Program-made: the position numbers and the translations under genes
Shown here: in pieces, positions 11,417-12,205 of the stretch
Numbering within the stretch: the first letter of the stretch is position 1
How the letters are laid out: each line of letters begins with the position of its first letter
The notes under the pieces: model-generated
Database searches by the model: none
Told to the model about the DNA's origin: nothing
Seen by the model: the letters and a program-made list of their open reading frames with translations, nothing else
NCBI GenBank assembly: GCA_040079635.1
Contig: JBEBJY010000071.1
Location: forward strand, 1-12,205
DNA length: 12,205 nucleotides
Direction of reading: 5' to 3'
Origin: Aalborgiella sp040079635
Lineage (GTDB): Bacteria; Pseudomonadota; Gammaproteobacteria; Burkholderiales; Burkholderiaceae_C

Positions 11417-12205
11417 AGCGCCTCCAATGCCTGTGCCACTAGCGCTGGCGCAATGAGCCACCCGTGGCGAAAGAGGCCGTTGATAAAAGTAATGCCGTCT
11501 TGCGTCTCCAAGCGCGGCAAGTTATCTAGCAGTGCTGGGCGCAAATTCGTCTCGCTGTGGATGATGCGTGCTTCGGCCAGTTCGGGAATCACACTGTGCG
11601 CAGCAGCGAGTAGCTCGACCGTGCTACGCAACGAGATAGGTGAGCGGTCTTCGCTCTCAATTTCGCTTGCCCCTACGACGATACGATGGCCGTCCCTTGG
11701 CACGAGGTACACGCGGTGGCGAGGGTGCAACAGGCGAATCGGGCGCTGAAGTTCTACGTTTGGTGCGTGCAGCCAAAAGATTTCGCCCCTCACGCCACGG
11801 ACACGTGACGTGATCTCAGAGTTCCCGCCACGCACTTGTAAGTCTGACTGTGCGCCTGTGCCGCGCACATCAAACACCCAATCGAAGTTGTGCGAGCCGT
11901 TGGTGGTTTGAATCATACCTTGCGCTAGCTGGGTCACAGTCTCATTCCAGCGCCAAGTCACCCCAAGCGCAGTTGCCGCCGCCGTCATGGCCGTCATCGC
12001 TTGCACGGTGTCGATTTGTCCCTCAATCGGTAGCAACCATGCTGAGCCTGATGTGTGAATGGCAGGGGCGGCGCTGCGCAAAGCCTCCTTGGACAAGGCC
12101 TGCGGAGCATGTTCTGCGTAGTGATAAGGGGTTTTGTGCGCCAGCAAATCAATCATGCGTTTGGCTGCGCCTTCGTCGCCTTTGTGTGCCAGCAGCAAGC
12201 TGCCC
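11413..12205 (-). CDS. thiO: Glycine oxidase ThiO, C-terminal part (cut by window edge)
   Basis: The frame enters from the right edge (GSLLLAHKGDEG) and runs 263 codons to the TGA at 11413. ThiO is an FAD-dependent amine oxidase of the DAO family that turns glycine into dehydroglycine for ThiG. The visible part has the substrate-domain and C-terminal FAD segments: WLLPIEGQIDT, RGVRGEIFWL, RVYLVPRDGHRIVVGASEIE, then ETNLRPALLDNLP and FINGLFRHGWLIAPALVAQAL. The N-terminal GxGxxG dinucleotide motif lies outside the window. A TTG at 12198 begins the visible open stretch but is not the start. The gene leads the thiO-thiS-thiG-thiDE-panD series; any TPP riboswitch would be further right. Confidence 0.9.
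   Translation of the reverse strand, partial: GSLLLAHKGDEGAAKRMIDLLAHKTPYHYAEHAPQALSKEALRSAAPAIHTSGSAWLLPIEGQIDTVQAMTAMTAAATALGVTWRWNETVTQLAQGMIQTTNGSHNFDWVFDVRGTGAQSDLQVRGGNSEITSRVRGVRGEIFWLHAPNVELQRPIRLLHPRHRVYLVPRDGHRIVVGASEIESEDRSPISLRSTVELLAAAHSVIPELAEARIIHSETNLRPALLDNLPRLETQDGITFINGLFRHGWLIAPALVAQALEAL
11421..11425 (-). promoter_or_regulatory. Shine-Dalgarno deciding the thiS start
   Basis: GGAGG on the minus strand lies 4 nt before the ATG at 11416, inside the last codons of thiO. It supports this start over the longer open frame. Confidence 0.65.

Overview
The window is ordinary chromosomal DNA of moderate GC content. It most likely comes from a betaproteobacterium of the Burkholderiales, probably Comamonadaceae. 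I base this on the style of the proteins (PanC with FVNRLQF, a ThiDE fusion, a QueE/QueD pair, a CX14CX2C QueE) and on short intergenic repeats that resemble, from memory, those common in that family. No database search was possible, so the placement is an inference. There are no RNA genes, CRISPR arrays or insertion sequences that I can see, and no gene-free stretch longer than 300 bases.

Left edge (1-1300): the last codons of gpsA run in from the left. A convergent DUF533/TerB-like gene follows, then a second, diverged and headless copy of the gpsA 3' end (about 859-993), then a small DUF6506-type gene. The DUF533 gene therefore lies between two gpsA tails.

Pantothenate block (1334-3872, minus strand): panB, then a HigBA-type toxin-antitoxin pair, then panC. 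The pair has a near-consensus promoter placed directly after the panB stop codon, with a palindrome between its -35 and -10 boxes. The predicted toxin mRNA begins at or next to its own ATG.

NAD and queuosine block (3981-7187, plus strand): nadC-nadA, a perfect 27-bp inverted-repeat pair (REPIN-like), then queE-queD and a small conserved-looking membrane protein. QueD has Ser where the E. coli enzyme has its catalytic Cys. Its stop codon lies inside a repeat element.

Right side (7687-12205, minus strand): thiO (cut by the window edge), thiS, thiG and thiDE are tightly packed with ATGA overlaps, and panD follows 10 nt after thiDE. Thiamine and beta-alanine synthesis thus appear to share a transcript. 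Downstream of panD is a second toxin-antitoxin module, PIN toxin plus RHH antitoxin, again with a candidate promoter that predicts a leaderless toxin mRNA.

Taken together, this is a cofactor-biosynthesis region (CoA precursor, NAD, thiamine, queuosine). Two unrelated toxin-antitoxin modules sit beside pan genes and share an expression layout: a toxin with no leader and no Shine-Dalgarno, followed by an antitoxin with a strong Shine-Dalgarno eight bases from its ATG. A short repeat family occurs three times, and two of the copies lie just past the antitoxin stop codons.
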